In this document: piece by piece, positions 18,504 to 27,134 of the stretch
Layout: each line of letters begins with the position of its first letter
Position numbering within the stretch: position 1 is the first letter of the stretch
Assembly (NCBI GenBank): GCA_963817515.1
Contig: CAWFPJ010000002.1
Location: 42,103 to 106,102 of the forward strand
Reading direction: 5' to 3'
Origin: DATMNI01 sp963817515
Lineage (GTDB): Bacteria > Acidobacteriota > Terriglobia > Bryobacterales > Bryobacteraceae
Length of the DNA: 64,000 bases
Notes under the pieces: model-generated
The model's input: only the letters and a program-made list of their open reading frames with translations
Databases searched by the model: none
Told to the model about the DNA's origin: nothing
Program-made: the position numbers and the translations under genes

Positions 18504-20042
18504 CTAGCGGATCACGTACAAATCCAGATCCGAAGCCAGGTCTCCGTGTTCCTGAATCCCTACCGTCTTCGCCGCGGCCGCATCCATGGCTGCGGCATCC
18601 GGCATCAGGTACTCAAAGGTGGCGAGGATTCGGTAACTTCCGGGCGCCAGGCCCTCGAAACGATACAGGCCGTGCGCATCGGTTCGCGTGACCCGCAGAT
18701 CCGTGAGCCGCTTGCGCCCGTCCGGGTCGTATCCTTCCAGGTAGACCGGCGCGCCAAGCACCGGTTCCGCGGAATCTTTAACAGTCCCATGGACCGCCGC
18801 CGGGCCGGACGACAGCACGAACCTGACACGATCGAAGCCGCCCCGGATGATGGTTTCGTTCCAGCCGTCCGCGCGCACATCCGGACGGCGGGCGTAGAAC
18901 GGGCCGGAAAATCCGGCGACATAGTACCCTGGCGGCGGCGCTAACAGGAACTGCCAGCGGCCTGGAGCCAGCGGGATTCGGTTGTTGACCAGCTTCAGAC
19001 TGGCTGCGGGGCCTTCGCCTGCCAGATCTTTGCGGCGCGCCATCACCTGCATGGACCCCGATGAGAGCGCTTGCGGCGGCGCGCCCTGGAAATCGAACTG
19101 CGTGTCGCGCAGGTTCTGCAGAGGCGTGACAAGCCTCTGGTCCCGTGCCAACTCCACAGGTACGTAGGCTGCCTGCAGCAGAGCGCCTGAGGCCGGGTCG
19201 AAGCCCTGCCCGAACAATTCGTACCCGCCCGGCGTCAGGGAATTGAATTGAAAACCGCCGCCTTGCGTGGTGTCGCGGCCCATCTCCGAGATCAGAGTCG
19301 CGGTGATTCTGATGTTCGGTTCGAGGTCCGACGTGAACGCGCCCGAGAGACTCAATAGCTTTCCCGGCAAGGGGCGGACATCGGCGTTCGCGACCTGCCG
19401 GTCCAGATCCACGTCCAAAATTCGCGCGTCCTCCACGCTCGCGGCGGCCGGAGAATAAGTCGGCAAATAGCCGCCCTCTTCGTAGAGCTTGGCCACGGTG
19501 CGGACCACATAGGCGCCGGGCTCAAGACCGTAGATACGGTACAAACCGCGCTCATCGGTGCGGGCGCGTTGGGTAGCCTGCGGCGGCCGGGTGTTACGGT
19601 ACGCCACCACATCGTGGTCGGGGAGCCCCACCTCGTTATCGTCGAGCACTGCGCCGGTGATGGCTCCGTATCGCGGCAGGCGGACGTTGAGGAATGCGGA
19701 TGCGGCCTCATCCAGAGTTACCGGAGTACCCGCGGAATTCCACCGCTTCTGCCCATACTCCACCGGCAGAAAATATGGCTTCGAAATCTTGACGACATAT
19801 ACGCCGCCGGGAAGCGAACCGAACTCAAAGATGCCGTAGCGATTGGTGAGCGCCCGCCGCGGAGATCCAGGGGTTCCGGCGACGGGCTGCACCACCACCA
19901 GCGCTCGCGAAAGCGCCTTGCTGGTCTGGTGCTCCACCACGTTGCCGCGAATCACGGCGGCATCCAGCGTGGTTTGCAACGTACCCAAGGCCAAGGCGAG
20001 CATCAACATCAGCAGCAGCCATTTCGCCATAGCCGGCTTCAT
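18504..20042 (-). CDS. Secreted carboxypeptidase-regulatory-like domain protein A
   Basis: 512 residues with a signal peptide (KWLLLMLMLALALGT). It consists of repeated prealbumin-like beta domains. The first runs about 30-120 (IRGNVVEHQTSKALSRALVV...RYGIFEFGSLPGGVYVV). The second is about 125-210 (GAITGAVLDDNEVGLPDHDV; TDERGLYRIYGLEPGAYVVR), and the last about 430-500 (VHGTVKDSAEPVLGAPVYLE; TDAHGLYRFEGLAPGSYRIL). Such folds bind ligands or stabilise surface proteins and have no catalytic residues. Its ATG overlaps the stop of its paralogue by four bases (ATGA), so the two are translationally coupled. A single substitution-rich duplication explains the pair. Confidence 0.82.
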   Translation of the reverse strand: MKPAMAKWLLLMLMLALALGTLQTTLDAAVIRGNVVEHQTSKALSRALVVVQPVAGTPGSPRRALTNRYGIFEFGSLPGGVYVVKISKPYFLPVEYGQKRWNSAGTPVTLDEAASAFLNVRLPRYGAITGAVLDDNEVGLPDHDVVAYRNTRPPQATQRARTDERGLYRIYGLEPGAYVVRTVAKLYEEGGYLPTYSPAAASVEDARILDVDLDRQVANADVRPLPGKLLSLSGAFTSDLEPNIRITATLISEMGRDTTQGGGFQFNSLTPGGYELFGQGFDPASGALLQAAYVPVELARDQRLVTPLQNLRDTQFDFQGAPPQALSSGSMQVMARRKDLAGEGPAASLKLVNNRIPLAPGRWQFLLAPPPGYYVAGFSGPFYARRPDVRADGWNETIIRGGFDRVRFVLSSGPAAVHGTVKDSAEPVLGAPVYLEGYDPDGRKRLTDLRVTRTDAHGLYRFEGLAPGSYRILATFEYLMPDAAAMDAAAAKTVGIQEHGDLASDLDLYVIR

Positions 20043-21583
20043 CGGATAACGTACAGCTCCAGATCGAGGGGCGTGTCGTGGCTTTCTTCGATCTTCACCG
20101 TGCGGGGGCCGGCCGACTCCATAGTTGCCGAATCCGGCGCCTGAAATTCGAACGTGCTGAGGATGCGGTAATTGCCGGGAGCCACGCCGTAGAACTGGTA
20201 CTGGCCGTGAATGTCGGTGCGCGCTTCCCTGACGTCGATCAGGCGCTTGCGCGCGTCCACGTCGTACGCTTCCAGGTACACCGGCGCGCCCGGCACGGCG
20301 TCATGGCCGGCAATGGCTACCGTGCCGTGAAGCTGGCCGGGAGTGGACAAACGGAAGGTCACCAGATTGGTGCCAACCTGCGTCGAGGGCAGCAGCACTT
20401 CGTTCCAGCCATCGGCACGGCTGCGGTCCACGCCGTCCGGCCTGCCGTCTACTCCAGGGCCTCTGAACGTTTCGGCGTAATATTTCGGCGTGGGAGCCAC
20501 CGCCATGTCCCATCGGCCGGGAGCGAGTTGCGTGGCGCCCTTCGAAAGCCGCAGGGTTTCGGTCTTGCCCTCACCCGAAAGATCCTTACGGCGCGCCAAT
20601 ACCTGCACCGTGCTGGGGTCGATCGGCTGGCCTTGGGTGTCCTGAAATGAGAACTGCAGCGGCGGATAGGTGCGCAGGCCGATCCGGATGTCGGTGCGGT
20701 CGCGCTCGAGTTCCAGCGGCATGTAAGCGCCTAGCGGTCCGCGGCGATCGCCCGGCGCGGTTGCGTATAACTCATAGCGGCCGGGGGCCGTGGGAGCGAA
20801 TTTGAAGTTGCCGTCCTGGTCGCTCGAGAAAGTCTCCGACCCGGTATCGGAAATCAAGGTCAGAAGCGCCGGCTGCGGTGGCGACAAGGGAACCAGGGCC
20901 TGTCCGGCCACGATGAATAACTGGCCCGGGTGCGGGCGAACATTCACGTTGCTGGTCTCACGGTCGATCTCCACTTCCACCTGATACGCCTGGTCCACGG
21001 CGGCCACCTCCTTATAAAACGTAGGGAGATAACCGCCCTCTTCATATTCCTTGCCCACGGTGCGGACCAGATAGCGGCCGGGCTCCAGACCGGCAATGCG
21101 ATACATGCCGCGATCGTCGGTCTTCACGCGTGTGACCAGTTGCGGCGGACGGGTGTTGCGATAGATCACGACGTCGTGCTCCGGCAGGCCCACGTCATTT
21201 TCATCCAGGATGACGCCGGTAACGGAGCCGAACCGCGGCATGCGGATGTTGAGAGACGTGGATTGCGCCTCTTCGAGTACTACGGGAATACCCGGAGCTT
21301 TCCAACGCTTTTGTCCATAGAGGGCCGGCGCGAAGCTGCGCCTTGACACGCTGACCAGATAGGCGCCCGCGGGGATTGTGGGCGTCTCAAAAGCGCCGTA
21401 GGAATTGGTACGGACGGAAATTGTCGGGCCGGGCGTGCCTTGCACCGGCGTTACCACCACAAGGGCGCGCGCCAGCACTTTTCCGCTCTGATGCTCCACC
21501 ACGGTTCCGCGGATGTTGGCGGCCTGGAGAATACCGGCTGTAAGAGCCAACAGCAGACATTCCGGCATTAGATATGGGCGCAT
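20039..21583 (-). CDS. Secreted carboxypeptidase-regulatory-like domain protein B
   Basis: 514 residues when started at the ATG at 21583 (MRPYLMPECLLLALTAGI, a signal peptide); reading is open further upstream but lacks any match. Domain order and motifs are the same as in protein A: IRGTVVEHQSGKVLARALVV, SVTGVILDENDVGLPEHDVV, TDDRGMYRIAGLEPGRYLVR, and a final LHGTVAIAGHDAVPGAPVYL with HGQYQFYGVAPGNYRIL. It is the first gene of a two-gene unit and is divergent from the radical SAM gene across about 120 bases. Probably a surface or periplasmic structural or ligand-binding protein. Confidence 0.82.
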   Translation of the reverse strand: MRPYLMPECLLLALTAGILQAANIRGTVVEHQSGKVLARALVVVTPVQGTPGPTISVRTNSYGAFETPTIPAGAYLVSVSRRSFAPALYGQKRWKAPGIPVVLEEAQSTSLNIRMPRFGSVTGVILDENDVGLPEHDVVIYRNTRPPQLVTRVKTDDRGMYRIAGLEPGRYLVRTVGKEYEEGGYLPTFYKEVAAVDQAYQVEVEIDRETSNVNVRPHPGQLFIVAGQALVPLSPPQPALLTLISDTGSETFSSDQDGNFKFAPTAPGRYELYATAPGDRRGPLGAYMPLELERDRTDIRIGLRTYPPLQFSFQDTQGQPIDPSTVQVLARRKDLSGEGKTETLRLSKGATQLAPGRWDMAVAPTPKYYAETFRGPGVDGRPDGVDRSRADGWNEVLLPSTQVGTNLVTFRLSTPGQLHGTVAIAGHDAVPGAPVYLEAYDVDARKRLIDVREARTDIHGQYQFYGVAPGNYRILSTFEFQAPDSATMESAGPRTVKIEESHDTPLDLELYVIR

Positions 21584-21662
21584 AAGTTCTGACCGTATGA
21601 CGGCTTGGGAGGCTGGAGAGTGCAGGGAAATGTTAGACCGTACGTGACCGAAAGATGTAGCA

Positions 21663-21689
21663 TTGAATCCGTGGTGTTCGGTATATACT
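21663..21689 (+). promoter_or_regulatory. Promoter of the radical SAM cassette
   Basis: TTGAAT (21663-21668) and TATACT (21684-21689) are 15 bases apart. The ATG at 21702 is only 12 bases after the -10 box, so the transcript should have a leader of about six bases. No ribosome site is visible before this ATG, which fits leaderless translation. Confidence 0.45.
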
Positions 21690-21701
21690 AACCAAAATCG
21701 A

Positions 21702-23654
21702 ATGATCAAGCCGGTGGCTCTCATCAGTATGCCGACTCTTTCGGCGCGCTTTCCTTCGTTCCAACTGGCACTGCTGAAACCAACTCTGGAGAAGGCCGGC
21801 ATCCCCGCCCAGACGTTCTCTATGTTTATGTATTTTGGGCAACAGATCGGTTGGAGAATCAACGAAGCCATTGCCGACGTCTGGCCCAGCATGGTGGGTG
21901 AATGGATCTGGACAAAGGCCGCTTTCGGAGACCAGATACGGCAGGATGACGACGCCTATTTCGGGGCTTACGACTATATTTTCAAAGCGATTTGCCGCGC
22001 CGCCGGCTGTAGCACCAAACGCTTTCAAAAGATCCGCGACCAGGAAGCTCAGAAGTTTATAGACTTCTGCCTGGAGGCCATAGACTGGCGGCGCTTCGGA
22101 GTAATTGGCTTTTCCGTGGTCTTCCAGCAAACGCTGGCCAGCCTGGCGCTGGCTAAAGCTCTGAAGAAGCGATACCCGGAGATTCCCATCATTTTCGGAG
22201 GAGCGAGTCTGGAAGACGATATCGCCGACGAGATCATGCGGGAGTGTCCTCAGGTGGATTACCTGCACTGCGGCGACGCCGAAATCTCATTTCCCGAAAT
22301 GGTGCAGCGGCTGTATCGCGGCCAATCCATGGAGGGCTTGCGCGGCCTGATGTGGCGCAACGGGGACAAAGTGGAGTATGCCGGCCGGGCGCCCAATTTC
22401 ATGGCCATGGATGAGACTCCGCTGCCGGATTTCGACGAGTACTTCTACGCCCGCAAGGAAGGCGGCTACGAGGATTACGACGAGGCCTGCGAACCGCTGC
22501 TTCCGATCGAGACGGCGCGGGGCTGCTGGTGGGGCGAAAAACACCACTGCACCTTTTGTGGTTTGAACCGCTCAGGCATGGAGTTTCGCGCCAAGGAGCC
22601 GGAGCGCGTCCTCGAGCAACTGGAAGATCTGGCGCGAAAATACGGGGTTCTGCACTTCAATGCCATCGACAATATTATGGCGCCGGAATACACGGAGAAG
22701 CTCTTCCGCCGCCTGGCTGAGGCCAATAGCGACCTGCAGCTCCATTATGAGATCCGGCCCAATTTTTCGCGAACCCAACTCGGCCGGATGCGGAAGGGGG
22801 GCCTGTATTCGGTTCAACCGGGCGTGGAGAGCCTCTCTACCAACATTCTGAAAAGCATGCGCAAGAATACCACCGGCATGCGCAATGTCGAGTTGATCAA
22901 GTGGTGCACGTACTACGGGATCAATAATATGTACAACATCCTGATGCGCTTTCCGGGCGAGACCGAGGAAGACTACAGGGTACAGGCAGCGCTGGTCCCC
23001 AAGCTGCTCCATTTGCAGCCGCCCTACGGAATCGTCAAGGCGCGGGCTGACCGTGGCTCCCCCATGTTTACCGAACCGGAAACGCAATCCATCACGCGCC
23101 TCAAACCGGCCGCCTGTTACGACCACATTTTTCCCAAGGGCTTCAATCTGGAGCGGGTGTCTTACTATTTCGACCACGAGATGGACAACATTGTGGACGA
23201 AGAATGCTACGGAGATCTGCTGGACCATGTGGCCCGGTGGCAGGCTAGTTGGACCGACGCCGGCCACCCGACGCTGCGCTACCGGAAGGCGCTCAAGAGC
23301 ATCGTCATCGAAGATAGACGGCGCCGGAAACCTAAGACATATTCGTACGTGGACGGCCCGGCCGCTCTTTATGAATACTGCGCCGATGCGCGAACGCCGC
23401 GCGATATATCCGCCAACATAGGATCCGGGCCGGGTTCCGAAACCTGGATACAGGAGGCGCTGGATGAATTCGTAAGCAGAGATCTGATGCTCTTTCTGGA
23501 TGGCCGATATCTCAGCCTGGCGCTGCCCGAGAATCCGGATTTCGAACTGGTGACGCCGCCGCGTGCGCTCTCTGAAAGCGGCGCCGGCGCGCAAAGCAAC
23601 TCGGCTGCGGGTTTGGTTTCACTGGCCGGATTGACAGGAGGACATTCCCATTAA
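21702..23654 (+). CDS. B12-type radical SAM protein, RiPP maturation family
   Basis: 650 residues from the ATG at 21702. The N-terminal half (about 1-220) is a B12-binding-type Rossmann region: VIGFSVVFQQTLASLALAKA, IPIIFGGASLEDDIADEI and DYLHCGDAEISFPEMV. The radical SAM cluster site is C275-x7-C283-x2-C286, in ETARGCWWGEKHHCTFCGLN. That CX7CX2C spacing and the CxFCGLN context are typical of the RiPP maturation radical SAM C-methyltransferase group (TIGR03975-like), not the canonical CX3CX2C. Then come ELIKWCTYYG, YNILMRFPGETEEDY and a C-terminal winged-helix-like segment. Expected chemistry is cobalamin-dependent C-methylation or a related radical modification of a peptide. The partner candidate is the nine-repeat protein at the end of the cassette. 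The next gene overlaps its stop. Confidence 0.85.
   Translation: MIKPVALISMPTLSARFPSFQLALLKPTLEKAGIPAQTFSMFMYFGQQIGWRINEAIADVWPSMVGEWIWTKAAFGDQIRQDDDAYFGAYDYIFKAICRAAGCSTKRFQKIRDQEAQKFIDFCLEAIDWRRFGVIGFSVVFQQTLASLALAKALKKRYPEIPIIFGGASLEDDIADEIMRECPQVDYLHCGDAEISFPEMVQRLYRGQSMEGLRGLMWRNGDKVEYAGRAPNFMAMDETPLPDFDEYFYARKEGGYEDYDEACEPLLPIETARGCWWGEKHHCTFCGLNRSGMEFRAKEPERVLEQLEDLARKYGVLHFNAIDNIMAPEYTEKLFRRLAEANSDLQLHYEIRPNFSRTQLGRMRKGGLYSVQPGVESLSTNILKSMRKNTTGMRNVELIKWCTYYGINNMYNILMRFPGETEEDYRVQAALVPKLLHLQPPYGIVKARADRGSPMFTEPETQSITRLKPAACYDHIFPKGFNLERVSYYFDHEMDNIVDEECYGDLLDHVARWQASWTDAGHPTLRYRKALKSIVIEDRRRRKPKTYSYVDGPAALYEYCADARTPRDISANIGSGPGSETWIQEALDEFVSRDLMLFLDGRYLSLALPENPDFELVTPPRALSESGAGAQSNSAAGLVSLAGLTGGHSH
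23636..23652 (+). promoter_or_regulatory. Ribosome site and probable ATT start codon
   Basis: A perfect AGGAGG (23636-23641) stands eight bases before ATT (23650-23652). The ATT is in frame with the following long gene and overlaps the radical SAM stop codon. No ATG, GTG or TTG stands at the right distance. The next in-frame candidate, TTG at 23695, directly abuts GAGGAG with no spacer. Confidence 0.5.
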
Positions 23655-26613
23655 CCACCTGGCATCTCCCCGCATTGCAACCCCGCGCGAGGAGTTGCTG
23701 GACATGCTGCTGCAGCGTGGAATTTTGCGCCGCAACGAAGCTCAGCCGGTGCTTTCACGCGATGGCAAACCGGCCCGCTGGATGCTGGATTCGCTGGCCG
23801 TCACGATGACCAGCAGGGGAGCGGAACTGGCCGGACAGCTTGTGCTGGAGCGTCTGCGGAATTTCGATGGCCGGCAAATCGCGACCTACGGGCTGACCGC
23901 GGTTCCCATCCTGCAATCGGCAATCGTGCAATCGGCAGTTCTGCAGCCGGAACGCCCGTATCACGGTCTGCTGGTGCGCAAAGAGCGCAAAGCGTACGGT
24001 TCGCAGAAACTGATTGAAGGCTGCATCGATCCGGACGAGCCCACTATACTGATCGACGATTCCGTCGCCTCCGGCGTGAGCATGAGTGAGGGCATCGAGA
24101 AACTGGAGGCGGCCGGTATTCGCGTTGAGGGATGCGTGGCTCTGGTGCGGTTCGGTTGGGAAGGCGGATTTTCGATGCTTGCCCAGCGCGGCCTTCACGT
24201 GGAGGCGGTCTACGACATCTTTGAAGACTTCATGGCGCGAATGGAGGGCGAGCCTGGGCCAGACTATAACCCGACAAAGTGCTTTCCGGAATTTCGCTGG
24301 AGCACGCGGCGCGCGCCCGAGGGGCTGCATCCGGCACGTCTTGCCAGAGAGGTGATGCAGGAGTATTTCGCCAGCGGCGAGTTGCTGAGGCCACCGGACC
24401 GCCTGGATCGCGATGACTACGATTCCAGGGGAGGGGCCTGGGTGAGCCTGCGGTCACGGGACGATATGTTCGAGCGTTACGCGCGCGACGGCTTCTGGCA
24501 TTTTCCCCAGGAGGGATCCTGGGGAGCGGCCGAGGATATCGTCCGCGCGGCGTTCCGCACTGCCCTCGAAATGTCCGCGGGCGGCAAGGGCATCAGTCTG
24601 CTGGGAGACAGCCATGCCGCTGTGACGTTGTTTTCGAGGCTCGAACGCGCGGCCATCGGGGAACTGGACAACCAACGCTACGGCATAATCGTAGCCAGTG
24701 CGGAGCGGCCGGAAATCATGGGCGGCGCTCTGCCCGGTATGCCGGGAATCCGTGACGAATGGCAACAGTTCCGCCACGCCCGGTATAACAATGCCGCGCT
24801 GTACCCTCACGAACCTTACACGGTCTACCGCCATGAAGTTCGAAAGTTCATCGAACCGGGAGCGCCGTGGCCGCCGGGAGGAGTGGGGGACTCGAAGACG
24901 CCGGGCGATTTCGGCGCCTGGGCCGTGCGCGCCCGTGAAGTCGTCACCCGTGAAATAAGCCGGGGCTGCGAACCCTTCACACCGCTGGCGGCGGTCCACC
25001 TTCCGGAGAACGCCAGACTCATGTTCGTGACGCTCTATATCGACGGGCGGGTGCGCGGCTGCATGGGCTCGGAAATCGGCGATGCCGAAGAGGATCTCCG
25101 TGAACTGGCGCAGTCGGCCCTTACCGACGAGCGGTTCGAAGCCGCGCCGATCGAGGAAGATTCTACCGTGGCGGTGAGCGTCTCGGTGCTCTACAACGAA
25201 TTGGTTATGGGAGATTTCTCGCGTGAGGAGGTCCGCTTCCGCTATCGGCATGGACAGCAGGCGTTGATGCTCGACCAGAAGGGCCGCGAGGGACTGCTGC
25301 TGCCATGCGTGGCAACGTGGCTCAGCCTTGACGCCGAGGATTTCGTCGATGAAGTGATTGACAAGGCGGGCGTCACGCGTCCGCCGTATAACTGGCGGCG
25401 CTTTGATTGCGATACCTGGCTGGCGGACGAAGACGGGGTTGCGCGGCTCGATGGCGCTTTCAAGGTTGCTGCTTATCATCACACGGCCGATCTTTATAGG
25501 GCCGATCTTTCCCTCGCCAAAATCGCTCGCCTGCACGCGGACTATTTGCTGCGCAACCAGCGCCCGGATGGATCGCTCTACTTCGGCCACTACGCATTTG
25601 AGAACACACTCTACCAGGGCATTGACGCGGCTCACCTGGCGCACGCAGGCTGGATTCTGGCGCGGGCAGGTTTGGCCGACGCCTCAAACGCGGCTCTGGA
25701 ACGAGCGGCAAATCTATCCGGGGACGAGCCGCTCAGGCTTTCGCGCGACGCGTTTTTCCTGCTCGCGAAGTGCGAACCGGCCCTGGCCGAGGGTGACCTG
25801 CCGGCGGCTGCGGAAATCGCGGCCAGACTGTGGACGTCAATAGACCGTCATGGTCGCGTGACCACCTGGAGTCCGCCTGCGGCCGTGGAATCTGATGATG
25901 AGGATTCCGCCGATGCCCCCGAGGCTGACACCGGCGTGAGCGAGACCATTGACGCTGAGGACCTTCAGAACTATGCTCCTGGCCATGTCCTGCTGGCCCT
26001 TGCCGCGGCCGCACGCGCAGGCAATTTTCCCTGCGACGAGCGGAAACTCAACCGCGCGTTTCTGTATTACCGGCATCGTTTCCGCTACAAACGGGATTTC
26101 GGACAGGTTTCCTGGATGGCGCTGGCCTGGAGCGCCTGGTGGCGGCTGCGGAATGAACCGGAGTTTGCAGATTTCGTTTTCGAGATCGCCGACTGGATTC
26201 TGCAATTTCAGCACACCGGCACCGGAGCTTTTCTTACCGATCACCAACCGGATACTCCCGGGTACACTACCGCGGTTTATCTGGAAGGCATCGCTGCCGC
26301 GGCGGTGACGGCACTCGCGCGCGGCGACACCACGCGGTACCAGCGATATTCGGACGCACATCGCCGCGGCTTCGCATTTCTTGACCGGTTGATCATTCAG
26401 GATCGCGATAGCTCTGTGCTTCCCAATCCCGGATACGCTCTAGGCGGTCTTCGCGAAAACCTATACAGCAGTCACATCCGAATCGATTTCGTGGCCCACT
26501 CGCTGGCCGCGATTCTCGAACTTTATCCCCAAGCTCTAATTCCAGTAGCAAATACAAGAGGAGAATCAGAATGGCAGGCAAGAAGAAACCAAAGAAGCCA
26601 GGACCAATTATAG
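23650..26613 (+). CDS. PRTase-AMMECR1-alpha/alpha-toroid fusion protein
   Basis: 987 residues from the ATT at 23650 (972 from the TTG at 23695). Four parts are seen. Residues 1-215 are an orotate-phosphoribosyltransferase-like domain with the PRPP loop ILIDDSVASGVS (about 133-144) and LLVRKERKAYGSQKLIEG. Residues 215-415 are unassigned (SWGAAEDIVRAAFRTALEMS; ISLLGDSHAAVTLFSRLE). Residues 415-590 are an AMMECR1 domain (LMFVTLYIDGRVRGCMGSEI; ALTDERFEAAP; VAVSVSVLYNELVM). Residues 600-970 are an alpha/alpha-toroid-like domain (DYLLRNQRPDGSLYFGHYAF; QVSWMALAWSAWWRLRNEPE). AMMECR1 proteins are linked to radical SAM enzymes in the AmmeMemoRadiSam system, but this fusion is unlike it. It overlaps the repeat-peptide gene by 43 bases, so all three genes are tightly coupled. 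Likely a modifying or tailoring enzyme; reaction unknown. Confidence 0.75.
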   Translation: MNHLASPRIATPREELLDMLLQRGILRRNEAQPVLSRDGKPARWMLDSLAVTMTSRGAELAGQLVLERLRNFDGRQIATYGLTAVPILQSAIVQSAVLQPERPYHGLLVRKERKAYGSQKLIEGCIDPDEPTILIDDSVASGVSMSEGIEKLEAAGIRVEGCVALVRFGWEGGFSMLAQRGLHVEAVYDIFEDFMARMEGEPGPDYNPTKCFPEFRWSTRRAPEGLHPARLAREVMQEYFASGELLRPPDRLDRDDYDSRGGAWVSLRSRDDMFERYARDGFWHFPQEGSWGAAEDIVRAAFRTALEMSAGGKGISLLGDSHAAVTLFSRLERAAIGELDNQRYGIIVASAERPEIMGGALPGMPGIRDEWQQFRHARYNNAALYPHEPYTVYRHEVRKFIEPGAPWPPGGVGDSKTPGDFGAWAVRAREVVTREISRGCEPFTPLAAVHLPENARLMFVTLYIDGRVRGCMGSEIGDAEEDLRELAQSALTDERFEAAPIEEDSTVAVSVSVLYNELVMGDFSREEVRFRYRHGQQALMLDQKGREGLLLPCVATWLSLDAEDFVDEVIDKAGVTRPPYNWRRFDCDTWLADEDGVARLDGAFKVAAYHHTADLYRADLSLAKIARLHADYLLRNQRPDGSLYFGHYAFENTLYQGIDAAHLAHAGWILARAGLADASNAALERAANLSGDEPLRLSRDAFFLLAKCEPALAEGDLPAAAEIAARLWTSIDRHGRVTTWSPPAAVESDDEDSADAPEADTGVSETIDAEDLQNYAPGHVLLALAAAARAGNFPCDERKLNRAFLYYRHRFRYKRDFGQVSWMALAWSAWWRLRNEPEFADFVFEIADWILQFQHTGTGAFLTDHQPDTPGYTTAVYLEGIAAAAVTALARGDTTRYQRYSDAHRRGFAFLDRLIIQDRDSSVLPNPGYALGGLRENLYSSHIRIDFVAHSLAAILELYPQALIPVANTRGESEWQARRNQRSQDQL

Positions 26614-27015
26614 AAGTGGCCCCGCCCGTGAAGAAGGGCTATGGAGGAATCATCGAAGTGGCTCCGCCAACCGGCAAGCGTCGGGTCACCAAGCCGGTGA
26701 TCGAAATAGCGCCGCCGGTCAAAGGCAAACGGCCCGGTGACGTGATTGTCGAAGTGGCTCCGGACATCAAGAAAAAGGCCGGTGGTGTGATGGAAATAGC
26801 GCCCGCCGTTCAACGGAAGAGCAAACCCCCCGGGGGGCCCATAAAGGAGATAGCACCGGCGGTGAAGCCAAAGCCTTCCAAGCCCTGTGGGGCCGATTAA
26901 GGAAGTGGCCCCACCTACCAAGCCAAAGCCGAAGCCCATAGTGGAAATCGCGCCCCCTAAGAAGAAGTACAAGGGGCCGATTGTCGAAGTGGCTCCTCCG
27001 ACTAAGAAGAAGTAG
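26571..27015 (+). CDS. Candidate RiPP precursor with nine (I/V)xE(V/I)AP repeats, one frameshift
   Basis: Preceded by AAGAGGAG, a strong ribosome site. As written it stops at 26900 after 109 residues and six repeats. Removing one C from the CCC near 26883 continues in frame to the TAG at 27015, giving 147 residues and nine repeats. The repeat cores are IIEVAPPV, IIEVAPPT, VIEIAPPV, IVEVAPDI, VMEIAPAV, IKEIAPAV, IKEVAPPT, IVEIAPPK and IVEVAPPT, joined by Lys/Pro/Gly linkers such as KKGYGG and KPKPKP. There is no signal peptide, no Trp, and Cys only in the shifted tail. The even repetition beside a RiPP-type radical SAM enzyme suggests a substrate with multiple cores. An alternative is a Lys-rich structural or binding protein. 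Confidence 0.7.
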
Positions 27016-27056
27016 CAGATAGCGCCGGCGGCTTAGAAAACCGGCGGCAAAAAACA

Positions 27057-27076
27057 CCGGCGGCGGAGACCGCCGG
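27057..27076. terminator. GC-rich hairpin after the peptide cassette
   Basis: CCGGCGG (27057-27063) pairs with CCGCCGG (27070-27076) around CGGAGA. It lies 42 bases after the repeat-peptide stop and 59 before the end of the converging DUF420 gene. Neighbouring CCGGCGG motifs at 27028 and 27041 make the stretch REP-like. There is no T tract, so termination is possible but unproven. Confidence 0.4.
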
Positions 27077-27134
27077 CGCTACCGGCGACAGATACTCCGG
27101 TGCTACAGGCTGCCGAGGCCGTCGGCGCTGCTGC

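Noticed and set aside
24454..25644. 396-residue antisense frame over the AMMECR1 fusion gene
   Set aside because: Shadow of a GC-rich gene; composition rich in Arg/His/Ala and no domain.
26571..27015. The nine-repeat gene as a histone-like or AlgP-like Lys/Pro tail protein
   Set aside because: The constant acidic-hydrophobic EVAP core and its position after a RiPP-type radical SAM gene fit a substrate better, though a structural role cannot be excluded.
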